Below are positions 7,708 to 14,845 of a stretch of DNA of 15,631 nt, in pieces. The notes under the pieces were generated by a model. That model was not told the origin of the DNA. It saw nothing but the letters and a program-made list of their open reading frames with translations, and ran no database searches. Source of the DNA: Burkholderiales bacterium (GTDB taxonomy: Bacteria; Pseudomonadota; Gammaproteobacteria; Burkholderiales; Ga0077523). The stretch covers positions 1 through 15,631 of the forward strand of contig JALORJ010000026.1 in NCBI GenBank assembly GCA_025459035.1. The letters run 5' to 3'. The translations under genes were made by a program, and so were the position numbers. Positions within the stretch are counted from its first letter, which is position 1; every line of letters starts with the position of its first letter.

Positions 7708-7720
7708 AATCAATTTGTTG
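7708..7720 (+). promoter_or_regulatory. IHF binding site between enhancer and sigma-54 promoter
   Basis: AATCAATTTGTTG matches the IHF consensus WATCAA-N4-TTR at every defined position. It lies between the sigma-54 element (7675-7690) and the NtrC-like sites (7752-7799), where IHF bending brings the activator to the polymerase in nif- and gln-type promoters. It also sits in the one AT-rich patch of an otherwise very GC-rich region. Confidence 0.72.
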
Positions 7721-7751
7721 CGAGCGCATGCCGAGGAATTCGTCATGTTCG

Positions 7752-7768
7752 TGCTCGGCTGCGGTGCG
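7752..7768 (-). promoter_or_regulatory. NtrC-like binding site, promoter-proximal (weaker)
   Basis: TGCTCG-N5-GGTGCG fits the NtrC dyad TGCACC-N5-GGTGCA with one half nearly intact and one degenerate. Its centre is about 96 bp upstream of the predicted start and 31 bp (about three helical turns) from the stronger site at 7783-7799. Paired sites on one DNA face are needed for NtrC oligomerisation, as at E. coli glnAp2. Confidence 0.55.
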
Positions 7769-7782
7769 CGAAAATCCACCCG

Positions 7783-7799
7783 TGCGCCGGTCTGGTGCG
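7783..7799 (-). promoter_or_regulatory. NtrC-like binding site, distal (stronger)
   Basis: TGCGCC-GGTCT-GGTGCG matches TGCACC-N5-GGTGCA with a single change in each half-site and correct 17-bp length. Its centre is about 127 bp upstream of the predicted sigma-54 transcription start, within the range of known NtrC enhancers. It also lies upstream of the divergent ubiK gene, which it may or may not affect. Confidence 0.68.
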
Positions 7800-7835
7800 C
7801 CCTATAGCCCGGTGTGAGGTTCGCAATTCGGCGTT

Positions 7836-7843
7836 GCTAGACT
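7836..7843 (+). promoter_or_regulatory. Possible extended -10 promoter for ubiK-comM
   Basis: TGCTAGACT begins at 7835/7836 and resembles an extended -10 (TGnTAnnnT) about 34 bp upstream of the ubiK start; no good -35 is present. The remainder of the 279-bp gap 7598-7876 holds the divergent sigma-54 regulatory region and no other gene. Confidence 0.4.
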
Positions 7844-7876
7844 CGATCCCGGTATTCACCCGATCAGGAGCGCGCG

Positions 7877-8125
7877 ATGCGTCCCACCGAAGCCCTCGAC
7901 GATCTGGCCCGCCGCCTGCGCGACCTCGCCGCGAACACGCCACTGCAGGACATCGAGAAGAACGCGAAGAGCCTGCTGTCGGGCGCGTTCTCGCGCCTCG
8001 ATCTGGTGACGCGCGAGGAGTTCGATGCCCAGGCGCGCGTGCTCGCCCGGACCCGCGACAAGCTCGAAGCGCTCGAAGCGCGCGTCGCGGCGCTCGAGGC
8101 GAAGTCCGGCACCCCCACGGCCTGA
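7877..8125 (+). CDS. ubiK: Ubiquinone biosynthesis accessory factor UbiK (YqiC/BMFP family)
   Basis: This is a small 82-aa protein of the UbiK/YqiC family, which forms coiled-coil trimers, binds membranes and assists the UbiJ-containing ubiquinone biosynthesis complex. The sequence shows an amphipathic N-terminal half with the typical NAKSLLSGAFSRLDLVTREEFD segment (residues 29-50, split here as NAKSLLSGAF and SRLDLVTREEFD) and a C-terminal coiled coil RDKLEALEARVAALEAK (60-76). The start ATG at 7877 has AGGAG at 7866-7870, 6 nt upstream. Size and domain order match the family. It is divergent from the porin operon and 61 bp upstream of comM, with which it is probably co-transcribed. Confidence 0.9.
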   Translation: MRPTEALDDLARRLRDLAANTPLQDIEKNAKSLLSGAFSRLDLVTREEFDAQARVLARTRDKLEALEARVAALEAKSGTPTA

Positions 8126-8186
8126 CGCGCTCGCGCCGTCGCCTTGCGGCGGCCCCCGCCACTGCACGCCGCCGCCGGCCGACGCC

Positions 8187-9686
8187 ATGGGTCTCGCGGT
8201 GGTCCGCAGCCGGGCCCTTGCCGGCATGGCGGCCCCCGAGGTCGCCGTCGAGGTGCATCTGGCCAACGGCCTGCCGGCGTTCACGATCGTGGGCCTGCCC
8301 GAAGCCGAGGTGAAGGAAGCCCGCGAGCGCGTGCGCAGCGCCCTGCAGACGTGCGGGTTCGAGTTCCCGGCGCGCCGCGTCACCGTCAACCTCGCGCCGG
8401 CCGATCTGCCCAAGGAGAGCGGCCGCTTCGATCTCCCGATCGCGATCGGCCTGCTCGTGGCGTCCGACCAGCTGCGCACGCGCGTGCTGGACGCACACGA
8501 GTTCGCCGGTGAGCTGGCGCTGACCGGCGCACTGCGGTCGGTCCGTGGCGCGCTCGCGATGACCTTCGGCGCCCATGGCGCCGGTCGCGCGTTCGTGCTG
8601 CCGGCCGCCAGCGCGTCCGAAGCGGCGCTGGTGGCGGACGCCACCGTCCACGGCGCCGCCAATCTGCTCGAGGTCTGCGCGCATCTGTCGGGCACCGCGC
8701 CGCTGGCGCCGGTCGTGCCGGCGCCCGTCGACGCGGTCGGCGGCATCCCCGACATGGCCGACGTGAAGGGGCAGGCGGGCGTGAAGCGCGCGCTCGAAGC
8801 GGCTGCCGCGGGCGGACACAGCGTGCTGATGATCGGTCCGCCGGGCACCGGCAAGAGCATGCTGGCCGAGCGGTTCCCCGGCATCCTGCCGCCGATGACC
8901 GACGCCGAAGCCCTGGCCTCGGCCGCGGTGCAGTCGCTGGGCGTCGGCGGCTTCGACGTGCGTCGTTGGCGGCAGCGGCCGTACCGCGCGCCGCACCACA
9001 CCGCCTCGCCGGCGGCGATCGTCGGCGGTGGCGCGCATCCGCGGCCGGGCGAGATCTCGCTCGCGATGCACGGCGTGCTGTTCCTCGACGAGCTGCCCGA
9101 GATGCCGCGCAGCGCACTCGAGACCCTGCGCGAGCCGCTCGAGTCGGGCCGCATCACGATCTCGCGCGCGGCGCATCAGTGCACCTTCCCGGCCGAGTTC
9201 CAGCTGGTCGCCGCGATGAACCCGTGCCCCTGCGGCCATCTCGGCGATGTCGGCGGGCGCTGCCGCTGCACGCCCGATCAGGTCGCACGCTACCGCGGCC
9301 GTCTGTCCGGTCCGCTGCTCGACCGCATCGATGTGCAGATCGACGTCATGCCGCTGCCCGACCACGCGCTCGCCGCGGCGGCCGATGGCGAGCCCAGTGC
9401 CGCGATCCGGGCGCGCGTCGCGCGCGCCCGCGCCGTCCAGATCGCGCGCCAGGGCGGTCCGAACGCGCGGCTCGCGGCTCCGGACGTCGATCGCTGGTGC
9501 GCGCCGGATGCGGCCGGCGCGGCGCTGCTGCGAACCGCGGCGGCCCGGCTGGGCTGGTCCGCGCGCGGACACCACCGCGTGCTGAAGCTCGCGCGCTCGG
9601 TCGCCGATCTCGCCGGCGCCGAGCAGATCGGCGCGGCGCATGTCGCCGAAGCCATCCAGTACCGCCGCGCGCTGTCGACCGTCTGA
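8187..9686 (+). CDS. comM: ComM/YifB-family Mg-chelatase-like AAA+ ATPase
   Basis: This 499-aa hexameric AAA+ ATPase is of the YifB/ComM family; ComM is a branch-migration helicase that extends recombination during natural transformation. An N-terminal Lon-protease-like domain spans about 1-170 (VGLPEAEVKEARERVRSAL, NLAPADLPKESGRFDLPIAI). The AAA+ core follows, with Walker A GPPGTGKS at 217-224, Walker B GVLFLDE at 296-302, and the GPLLDRID arginine region at 375-382. Four cysteines C347, C349, C359, C361 form a CxC..CxC pair common in non-enteric members. The ATG at 8187 is chosen because MGLAVVRSRAL aligns with the usual family start; the frame is open for 54 further codons, which overlap ubiK and look unrelated. 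No clear Shine-Dalgarno is present. Confidence 0.92.
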   Translation: MGLAVVRSRALAGMAAPEVAVEVHLANGLPAFTIVGLPEAEVKEARERVRSALQTCGFEFPARRVTVNLAPADLPKESGRFDLPIAIGLLVASDQLRTRVLDAHEFAGELALTGALRSVRGALAMTFGAHGAGRAFVLPAASASEAALVADATVHGAANLLEVCAHLSGTAPLAPVVPAPVDAVGGIPDMADVKGQAGVKRALEAAAAGGHSVLMIGPPGTGKSMLAERFPGILPPMTDAEALASAAVQSLGVGGFDVRRWRQRPYRAPHHTASPAAIVGGGAHPRPGEISLAMHGVLFLDELPEMPRSALETLREPLESGRITISRAAHQCTFPAEFQLVAAMNPCPCGHLGDVGGRCRCTPDQVARYRGRLSGPLLDRIDVQIDVMPLPDHALAAAADGEPSAAIRARVARARAVQIARQGGPNARLAAPDVDRWCAPDAAGAALLRTAAARLGWSARGHHRVLKLARSVADLAGAEQIGAAHVAEAIQYRRALSTV

Positions 9687-9791
9687 TCCCCGGGCGCCGG
9701 CCGCACCGCCCGCGGGCGCGCCCGTGTCACCACGCCATCGGACGGCGCGCCGCTTCATCAACCCGAAGGCCGTTGGCACACTCGGGCGCCG

Positions 9792-10904
9792 ATGGCTGCC
9801 TCCGTCCTTCTCTCGATCACCGGTGCGACGCGCCGGTTCCGCACGCCGGAAGGCGGCAGCGTCCACGCGCTCGACGCGGTCGATCTCGACGTGCGCGGCA
9901 ACGAATTCCTCACGCTGCTCGGGCCGTCGGGCTGCGGCAAGACGACGCTGCTGAAGGCGATCGCGGGCTTCGAGGATCTCGACGCGGGCGACATCCGCCT
10001 CGACGGCGCGAGCCTGCGCGACGTGCCGGCGCATCGGCGTCCGTTCAACACCGTGTTCCAGAGCTACGCGCTGTTCCCGCACCTGTCGGTCGCCGACAAC
10101 GTCGGCTACGGGCTCGACGTCGCGCGCGTGCCGCGTGCCGAGCGCGATCGCCGCGTGGCCGAAGCGCTCGCCCGCGTCGGTCTCGAAGCGATGGGGCGGC
10201 GCGCGCCGCGGCAGCTGTCGGGCGGCCAGCAGCAGCGGGTCGCGCTGGCGCGCGCGCTCGTCAACCGGCCGCGTCTGCTGCTGCTCGACGAGCCGCTCTC
10301 CGCGCTCGACCGGCACCTGCGCCAGGCGATGCAGGGCGAGCTGAAGGCGCTGCAGCACGATGTCGGCATCACCTTCCTGGTCGTCACGCACGACCAGGAA
10401 GAAGCGCTCGCGATGAGCGACCGCATCGCGGTGATGCACGCCGGGCGCGTGCGCCAGCTCGGCACGCCGGCCGAGATCTACGACACGCCGGTCGACCGCT
10501 TCGTCGCGGGCTTCGTCGGCGCGAGCAATCTGGTGCGGGGCACGTGGCGGTCGACCGCGCACGGCGGCGGCTGCGTGACCACGCCGGCCGGCATCGACAT
10601 CCACGCGGAAGGCGTCGCGTCGATCGCGAACGGCGCGACCGTCGACGCGTTGCTGCGCCCCGAGCAGTTGTCGCCGATCGCGGACGGCGCGGGCGCCGCC
10701 GGCCCGACGCTCGCCGCGACCGTCGCGAGCACGGTGTTCGTCGGCCCCGACGTGCATCTGCATGCGCACCTGGCCGACGGCACGCCGCTGCAGGCGCTGC
10801 TGCGGCACGCGCGCGGTCAGGCGTTGCCGTTCGCTGTCGGCGCGCGCGTCGTGCTCGCGTACCGGCCGGCCGCGGTGCACGTGATCGCGGCGCAAGCCAC
10901 GTGA
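9792..10904 (+). CDS. potA: Polyamine-type ABC transporter ATPase PotA
   Basis: This 370-aa cytoplasmic ATPase would energise uptake of spermidine/putrescine-like substrates through PotB and PotC. Walker A GPSGCGKT is at 44-51, Q-loop in FQSYALFPHLS near 89, signature LSGGQQQR at 142-149, Walker B LLLLDE at 162-167, and switch His at 200 in VVTHDQEEAL. A C-terminal TOBE regulatory domain (about 255-365) is typical of the PotA/FbpC/MalK branch. ATG at 9792 is used; the 105-bp gap after comM shows GC-rich palindromes but no clear promoter, terminator or Shine-Dalgarno. Its stop overlaps the potB GTG by 4 bp. The substrate follows from the downstream PotD-like protein and is inferred. Confidence 0.92.
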   Translation: MAASVLLSITGATRRFRTPEGGSVHALDAVDLDVRGNEFLTLLGPSGCGKTTLLKAIAGFEDLDAGDIRLDGASLRDVPAHRRPFNTVFQSYALFPHLSVADNVGYGLDVARVPRAERDRRVAEALARVGLEAMGRRAPRQLSGGQQQRVALARALVNRPRLLLLDEPLSALDRHLRQAMQGELKALQHDVGITFLVVTHDQEEALAMSDRIAVMHAGRVRQLGTPAEIYDTPVDRFVAGFVGASNLVRGTWRSTAHGGGCVTTPAGIDIHAEGVASIANGATVDALLRPEQLSPIADGAGAAGPTLAATVASTVFVGPDVHLHAHLADGTPLQALLRHARGQALPFAVGARVVLAYRPAAVHVIAAQAT

Positions 10905-11788
10905 GTGTCGCCGCGCACGCCCGCTGGCGGCGACGGGCCCTGCTCGCCCCGGCGGGCCTGCTGCTCGCGGCGGCCTTCGTCGGCCCGCTGCTGCTCGTCG
11001 CGAGCTTCAGCGTGCTCGAGCCGGGCCTCTACGGCGGGGTCGAGTGGCACTGGTATCCGTACAACTTCGGTCGCGTGCTCGGCGCTCCGCTGGGCGACGT
11101 CGAGGAGTTCGACGCGGCATACGCGACGACGCTCGCGCGCTCGGTGAAGCTCGCGCTCCTGGTCACGCTGGTGTCGGTCGCGGTCTGCTACCCGGCCGCA
11201 TGGTGGGTGAGCCGGCTGCCACCGCGGCGCCGCGCGCTGGCGCTGTTCGTCGTGACGCTGCCGTTCTTCGCGAACCTGATCGTGCGCGTCTACGCATGGA
11301 TGCTGATCCTGCGTCCGACCGGGGTGCTAAATCTGGTGCTCGCGGCGCTCGGTGCGGGCGACGCCGCGACCGACCTGATGTACACCGAGGCGGCGGTCGT
11401 GATCGGGCTTGTCTACGTGCTGCTGCCGTTCATGTTCCTGCCGCTGTACGCGTCGATCGAGAAGCTCGACCCGGCGCTGCTCGCGGCCAGCCGCGACCTC
11501 GGCGCGACGCCCGCGCAGACCTTCGTGCGCGTGGCCCTGCCGCTGACGCTGCCGGGCATCGTCGGAGGCGCCGCGATCGTGTTCATTCCGGCGCTGGGCA
11601 ACTTCGTGGTGCCGTCGCTGCTCGGCGGCTCGAAGGTGATGCTGGCCGGCAACCTGATCGAGCAGCAGTTCCTCGCCGCGCGCAACTGGCCGTTCGGAGC
11701 GGCGCTCGCGATGCTGCTGCTCGCGTTCGTGCTGGTCGTGATGCTGGCCGCGGCGTGGCGCCGTGGCACGCGCGGGGCGGTCGCATGA
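10901..11788 (+). CDS. potB: Polyamine-type ABC transporter permease PotB
   Basis: This 295-aa inner-membrane permease has about six transmembrane helices. A basic N-terminus (RWRRRALLAPAG) precedes helix 1, and the cytoplasmic EAA loop reads AASRDLGATPAQTF, followed by LPLTLPGIVGG and a full helix. GNFVVPSLLGG is typical of PotB. The start is GTG at 10901, overlapping the potA stop as GTGA; no ATG fits, and the protein begins MSVAAHARW. The end overlaps the potC start as ATGA. Both overlaps indicate translational coupling. The EAA segment is intact here, which makes it a useful internal comparison for the shortened PotC next door. Confidence 0.92.
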   Translation: MSVAAHARWRRRALLAPAGLLLAAAFVGPLLLVASFSVLEPGLYGGVEWHWYPYNFGRVLGAPLGDVEEFDAAYATTLARSVKLALLVTLVSVAVCYPAAWWVSRLPPRRRALALFVVTLPFFANLIVRVYAWMLILRPTGVLNLVLAALGAGDAATDLMYTEAAVVIGLVYVLLPFMFLPLYASIEKLDPALLAASRDLGATPAQTFVRVALPLTLPGIVGGAAIVFIPALGNFVVPSLLGGSKVMLAGNLIEQQFLAARNWPFGAALAMLLLAFVLVVMLAAAWRRGTRGAVA

Positions 11789-12573
11789 CGCTGCGCGTGC
11801 GACCGCTCGCGCTCTACGGCAGCGTGTTCGTGCTGCTGCTGTACGCGCCGATCGCGCTGATCGTCGGCTACTCGTTCAACGCGAACGTGGTCAACATGAT
11901 GCTGTGGGAGGGCTTCACGTTCGACTGGTACCGCGCGATCCTGGGGCTGCCGACCACGCTCGGACGCGCCGCGAACCACGTCGACACCACCACGTCGCTG
12001 CGGGCGGCGGTCGTCAACAGCGCGGTCGTCGCCATCGCCGCGACCGTCGTGTCGACGCTGGTCGGCACCGCCGCCGCGCTCGCGCTCGGGCGCGCGCCGT
12101 TTCGCGGCCGGCGCGCGTGGCAGGGGCTGCTCGTGCTGCCGATGGTGATGCCGGACATCGTCCTCGGCATCGCGCTGCTGGTGTTCTTCACGACGGTCGG
12201 ACTGCCGCTCGGGCGCGGGTCGATCGTCGTCGGGCACTGCGTGTTCCTGTCGAGCTACGTCTGGGTGATCGTGTCCGCGCGGCTGGCGGGGCTGTCGACC
12301 GATCTCGAGCAGGCCTCGGCCGATCTCGGTGCCGCGCCGTTCACCACGTTCCGCCGCGTCACGCTGCCGCTGCTCGCATTCATCATCTCGCTCGACGACC
12401 TGGTGATCACGTGGTTCATCGCCGGGGTCGACGCGACCACGCTGCCGATGTTCATCTACGGCGCGCTGCGTCGTGGCATCAAGCCCGAGATCAACGCGAT
12501 GGCCACGTTGCTGCTCGGTTTCTCGTTCGTCGTCGCCGCCACCGGCCTGTGGCTGCGCGGCCGCCGCCTCTGA
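11785..12573 (+). CDS. potC: Polyamine-type ABC transporter permease PotC, with apparent ~10-residue internal deletion
   Basis: This is the second permease subunit (262 aa), beginning MTLRVRPLALYGSVFVLLLY with helix 1. PotC landmarks are LVLPMVMPDIVLGIALLV, the EAA loop QASADLGAAPFTTFRRV, and LPMFIYGALRRGIKPEINA. After the EAA loop the sequence runs LPLLAFIISLDD. In E. coli PotC and in PotB of this operon, about ten more residues (the proline/glycine turn and first part of the following helix) lie between LPL and the DD/GN position. The frame is maintained, and the coding sequence at 12370-12377 is CTGCTCGC, which could be the scar of recombination between two copies of that octamer. Function is likely altered or compensated; an assembly error is not excluded. 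Start ATG overlaps the potB stop. Confidence 0.9.
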   Translation: MTLRVRPLALYGSVFVLLLYAPIALIVGYSFNANVVNMMLWEGFTFDWYRAILGLPTTLGRAANHVDTTTSLRAAVVNSAVVAIAATVVSTLVGTAAALALGRAPFRGRRAWQGLLVLPMVMPDIVLGIALLVFFTTVGLPLGRGSIVVGHCVFLSSYVWVIVSARLAGLSTDLEQASADLGAAPFTTFRRVTLPLLAFIISLDDLVITWFIAGVDATTLPMFIYGALRRGIKPEINAMATLLLGFSFVVAATGLWLRGRRL

Positions 12574-12587
12574 AGATCCTGTCGCCG

Positions 12588-13691
12588 ATGCCCGCTCCCG
12601 CTCCGCCCGGCCGCCGCGCCCGTGATCTCGGCATCGTCTTCGACGGCATCCCGGGCGCGCTCAACGCGATCACCGATCTGCACGACGTGCACGTCGGCTT
12701 AGCGACGGTCGTGCGCGATGCGCCGGTGCAGGTTCGCACCGGCGTCACGGCGATCGTGCCGCACGCGTCGACCGGTACGCTCGTGCCGTGGTGGGCCGGC
12801 GTGCATGCGTTCAACGGCAACGGCGAGATGACCGGCACGCACTGGATCCGCGACGCCGGCTGGTGCTGCGGACCGATCTGCATCACCAGCACGCACAGCG
12901 TCGGCGTGGTCCATCACGCCGCGGTGCGCTGGATGATCGAGCGTCATCGCGCCGACTTCGAGGCGGTGCACCTGTGGGCGATGCCGGTGGTCGCCGAGAC
13001 CTACGACGGCGTGCTGTCGGACATCCTGGGCCAGCACGTGACCGAGGCGCACGCGCGCGCGGCGCTCGACGCGGCCGCGCCGGGGCCGGTCGCGGAAGGC
13101 AACGTCGGCGGCGGCACCGGCATGATCTGCTACGACTTCAAGGGCGGGACCGGCACGGCGTCGCGCCGGGTGTCCACCGCCGGCGTCGACGGTCACGTCG
13201 CGGCGCTGGTGCAGGCCAACCACGGCACGCGCGACTGGCTCACCGTCGCCGGGGTCCCGGTCGGGCGCAATCTGCGCGACGGCGCGATCCGCGGCGCCGA
13301 GCGCGGTTCGATCATCGTCGTGCTGGGCACCGACCTGCCGCTGCTGCCGCACCAGCTGGCCCGCGTCGCGCGCCGGGCCGCCATCGGCATCGGTCGCGGC
13401 GGCACGCCGGGCGGCAGCAACTCGGGCGACCTGTTCCTGTGCTTCGGCACGGCCAACCGCATCGCGCTGCCGCAGCACGGTGCACCGACGTGGACGCTGA
13501 CCGCGCTCAACGACGAGCATTTCGACCCCGTCTACGCGGCCGCCGTGCAGGCCGTCGAGGAGGCCGTGATCAACGCGATGCTCGCCGCGGCCGACACCCC
13601 GACCTGGCGCCCCCGCGGCGGCGTGGTGCGCGCGATCGACCCCGACGCGCTGTGCGCCGTGCTGCGCGCGCACGGGCGCATGGCATCGTGA
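12588..13691 (+). CDS. P1-family (DmpA/BapA-type) aminopeptidase, autoproteolytic
   Basis: This 367-aa Ntn-fold peptidase is of the P1/S58 family (L-aminopeptidase/D-esterase DmpA, beta-peptidyl aminopeptidase BapA). Family members cut themselves into alpha and beta chains, exposing a nucleophilic Ser. The N-terminal signature GIPGALNAITDLHDVHVG (20-37) is present, GNVGGGTGM lies at 171-179, and the cleavage motif is GGSNSGD, with Asn278-Ser279 the predicted scissile bond. No signal peptide is seen, so it should act in the cytoplasm. It starts 14 bp after potC and ends 35 bp before potD, inside the transporter operon, which suggests it processes an imported amide, ester or short peptide. ATG at 12588 lacks a strong Shine-Dalgarno. 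Family assignment is firm; substrate unknown. Confidence 0.88.
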   Translation: MPAPAPPGRRARDLGIVFDGIPGALNAITDLHDVHVGLATVVRDAPVQVRTGVTAIVPHASTGTLVPWWAGVHAFNGNGEMTGTHWIRDAGWCCGPICITSTHSVGVVHHAAVRWMIERHRADFEAVHLWAMPVVAETYDGVLSDILGQHVTEAHARAALDAAAPGPVAEGNVGGGTGMICYDFKGGTGTASRRVSTAGVDGHVAALVQANHGTRDWLTVAGVPVGRNLRDGAIRGAERGSIIVVLGTDLPLLPHQLARVARRAAIGIGRGGTPGGSNSGDLFLCFGTANRIALPQHGAPTWTLTALNDEHFDPVYAAAVQAVEEAVINAMLAAADTPTWRPRGGVVRAIDPDALCAVLRAHGRMAS

Positions 13692-13726
13692 CCCCGACTT
13701 CTTCCCCCGGACCCAGGAGCCCTTCG

Positions 13727-14770
13727 ATGAAGCGTCGCACCGTCGTCACCGTGGCCGCGTTCGCGGCAGCGGCCTGCCTGTTGCCGATCGCCGGCGCGCA
13801 GGCCGAGGACAAGCTCGCCCTCTACAACTGGGGCGACTACATCAACCCCGAGATCCTCACGCGCTTCACGAAGGAGACCGGGATCAAGGTCACGCTCGAC
13901 ACGTACGCGAGCAACGAGGAGATGCTGGCCAAGATCCAGGCCGGCGCGACCGGCTACGACATCGTCTTCCCGTCGGTGCACATGCACGACATCATGGCCA
14001 AGCTCGGGCTGCTCGCGCGTACCGACGCGAACACGCTGCCGGGCTTCGCGAACGTCGATCCGGCGTTCCTGCGCGCGAAGAGCGATCCGAAGGGCGAGTG
14101 GTGCGTGCCGTACGCGTGGGGCACCGTGGGCATCGTCTGGAACCGCAAGCTCGTGCCCGAGGGCATCCGCTCGTGGAAGGCGTTCTTCGACTACGCCGCG
14201 AAGCATCCGAAGAAGGTCGCGATGCTCGACGACATGCGCGAGACGCTCGGCGTCGGCCTGATCGTCAACGGCAAGTCGGTGAACTCGCGCAACCCGGCCG
14301 ACATCAAGCTCGCGCAGGCCACCGTGCTCGCGCACAAGCCGAACCTCGCGGCGTTCACCTACGAGGTGATTCCGCTTGTGCAGTCGGGAGACCTCGCAGC
14401 GGCGCACTACTTCGTCGGCGCGATGATGTACGTGCTCGAGAAACCCGACCAGCTGGGCTACGCGATCCCGGCCGAGGGCGCGACGAGCTACCAGGAGGAC
14501 ATCTGCGTGCTGAAGAGCGCGCCGAACAAGGCCGCGGCGCTCAAGTTCATCCAGTTCTTCCTGCGCCCCGAAGTGTCGGTGCTCAACACCATCCAGCAGA
14601 AGAACGGCAGCGTGAACACGAAGGCGCTGGCGCTGCTGCCGCCGGCGATGCGCGACAACGAGAACATCAACCCGCCGGCGGCGGTCCGCGCGCGGCTGCA
14701 GATCTTCGAGGACCTCGGGCCCGATCTGAAGCTCTACGACCGTGCCTGGACGAAGGTGAAGACGAACTGA
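13727..14770 (+). CDS. potD: Polyamine-type periplasmic substrate-binding protein (PotD/PotF-like)
   Basis: This 347-aa periplasmic binding protein delivers ligand to PotB/PotC. Signal peptide covers about residues 1-26 (KRRTVVTVAAFAAAACLLP, then GAQAED). The mature start LALYNWGDYINPEILTRFTKE is the standard PotD opening (split as LALYNWGDYI and NPEILTRFTKE), and conserved blocks follow: YDIVFPS, VPYAWGTVGIVWN, LDDMRETL and ALKFIQFFLRPEV. Compared with E. coli PotD from memory, the Asp/Glu pair DDxRE and the NWxxY tryptophan and tyrosine are kept, whereas positions equivalent to W229, W255 and D257 read Phe, Tyr and Glu. Start ATG at 13727 has AGGAG at 13715-13719, 7 nt upstream. It is the last gene of the operon; no T-tailed terminator follows. 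Confidence 0.9.
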   Translation: MKRRTVVTVAAFAAAACLLPIAGAQAEDKLALYNWGDYINPEILTRFTKETGIKVTLDTYASNEEMLAKIQAGATGYDIVFPSVHMHDIMAKLGLLARTDANTLPGFANVDPAFLRAKSDPKGEWCVPYAWGTVGIVWNRKLVPEGIRSWKAFFDYAAKHPKKVAMLDDMRETLGVGLIVNGKSVNSRNPADIKLAQATVLAHKPNLAAFTYEVIPLVQSGDLAAAHYFVGAMMYVLEKPDQLGYAIPAEGATSYQEDICVLKSAPNKAAALKFIQFFLRPEVSVLNTIQQKNGSVNTKALALLPPAMRDNENINPPAAVRARLQIFEDLGPDLKLYDRAWTKVKTN

Positions 14771-14807
14771 CGCCGCGCGGCGATGCCGAGCCGTCACCGC
14801 CGCACGG

Positions 14808-14837
14808 TTGACAGCCCCGGGCCGGGCGCGCGAGGCT
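14808..14837 (+). promoter_or_regulatory. Candidate metH promoter (-35 TTGACA, poor -10)
   Basis: A perfect TTGACA at 14808-14813 is followed 18 bp later by GAGGCT (14832-14837), a poor -10. A start near 14841-14845 would place the RNA 5' end immediately before the SAM-II aptamer, which is the usual arrangement. An 8-bp inverted repeat AGCCCCGG/CCGGGGCT (14813-14820 with 14838-14845) overlaps this promoter; it could be an operator or a GC-rich coincidence. Confidence 0.45.
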
Positions 14838-14845
14838 CCGGGGCT

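Noticed and set aside
7598..7729. 44-residue N-terminal extension of the porin from an ATG at 7729
   Set aside because: It would place the start upstream of the sigma-54 promoter and mask the signal peptide; the ATG at 7597 has a good Shine-Dalgarno and starts a classic signal sequence.
9774..9789. TGGCAC just upstream of potA that resembles a sigma-54 -24 element
   Set aside because: The matching -12 TTGC is missing (GGCGC at that position), and the element would lie almost on the start codon.
9687..9791. GC palindromes (such as GGGCGCGCCC region) between comM and potA as a terminator
   Set aside because: No T-tract follows on either strand and short GC palindromes are frequent throughout the window.
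7743..10895. A 1050-codon open frame on the minus strand opposite ubiK, comM and potA
   Set aside because: It is antisense to three clearly recognisable genes, its translation is Arg/Ala/Gly/Asp-rich without any domain, and such mirror frames are expected when third codon positions are nearly all G or C.
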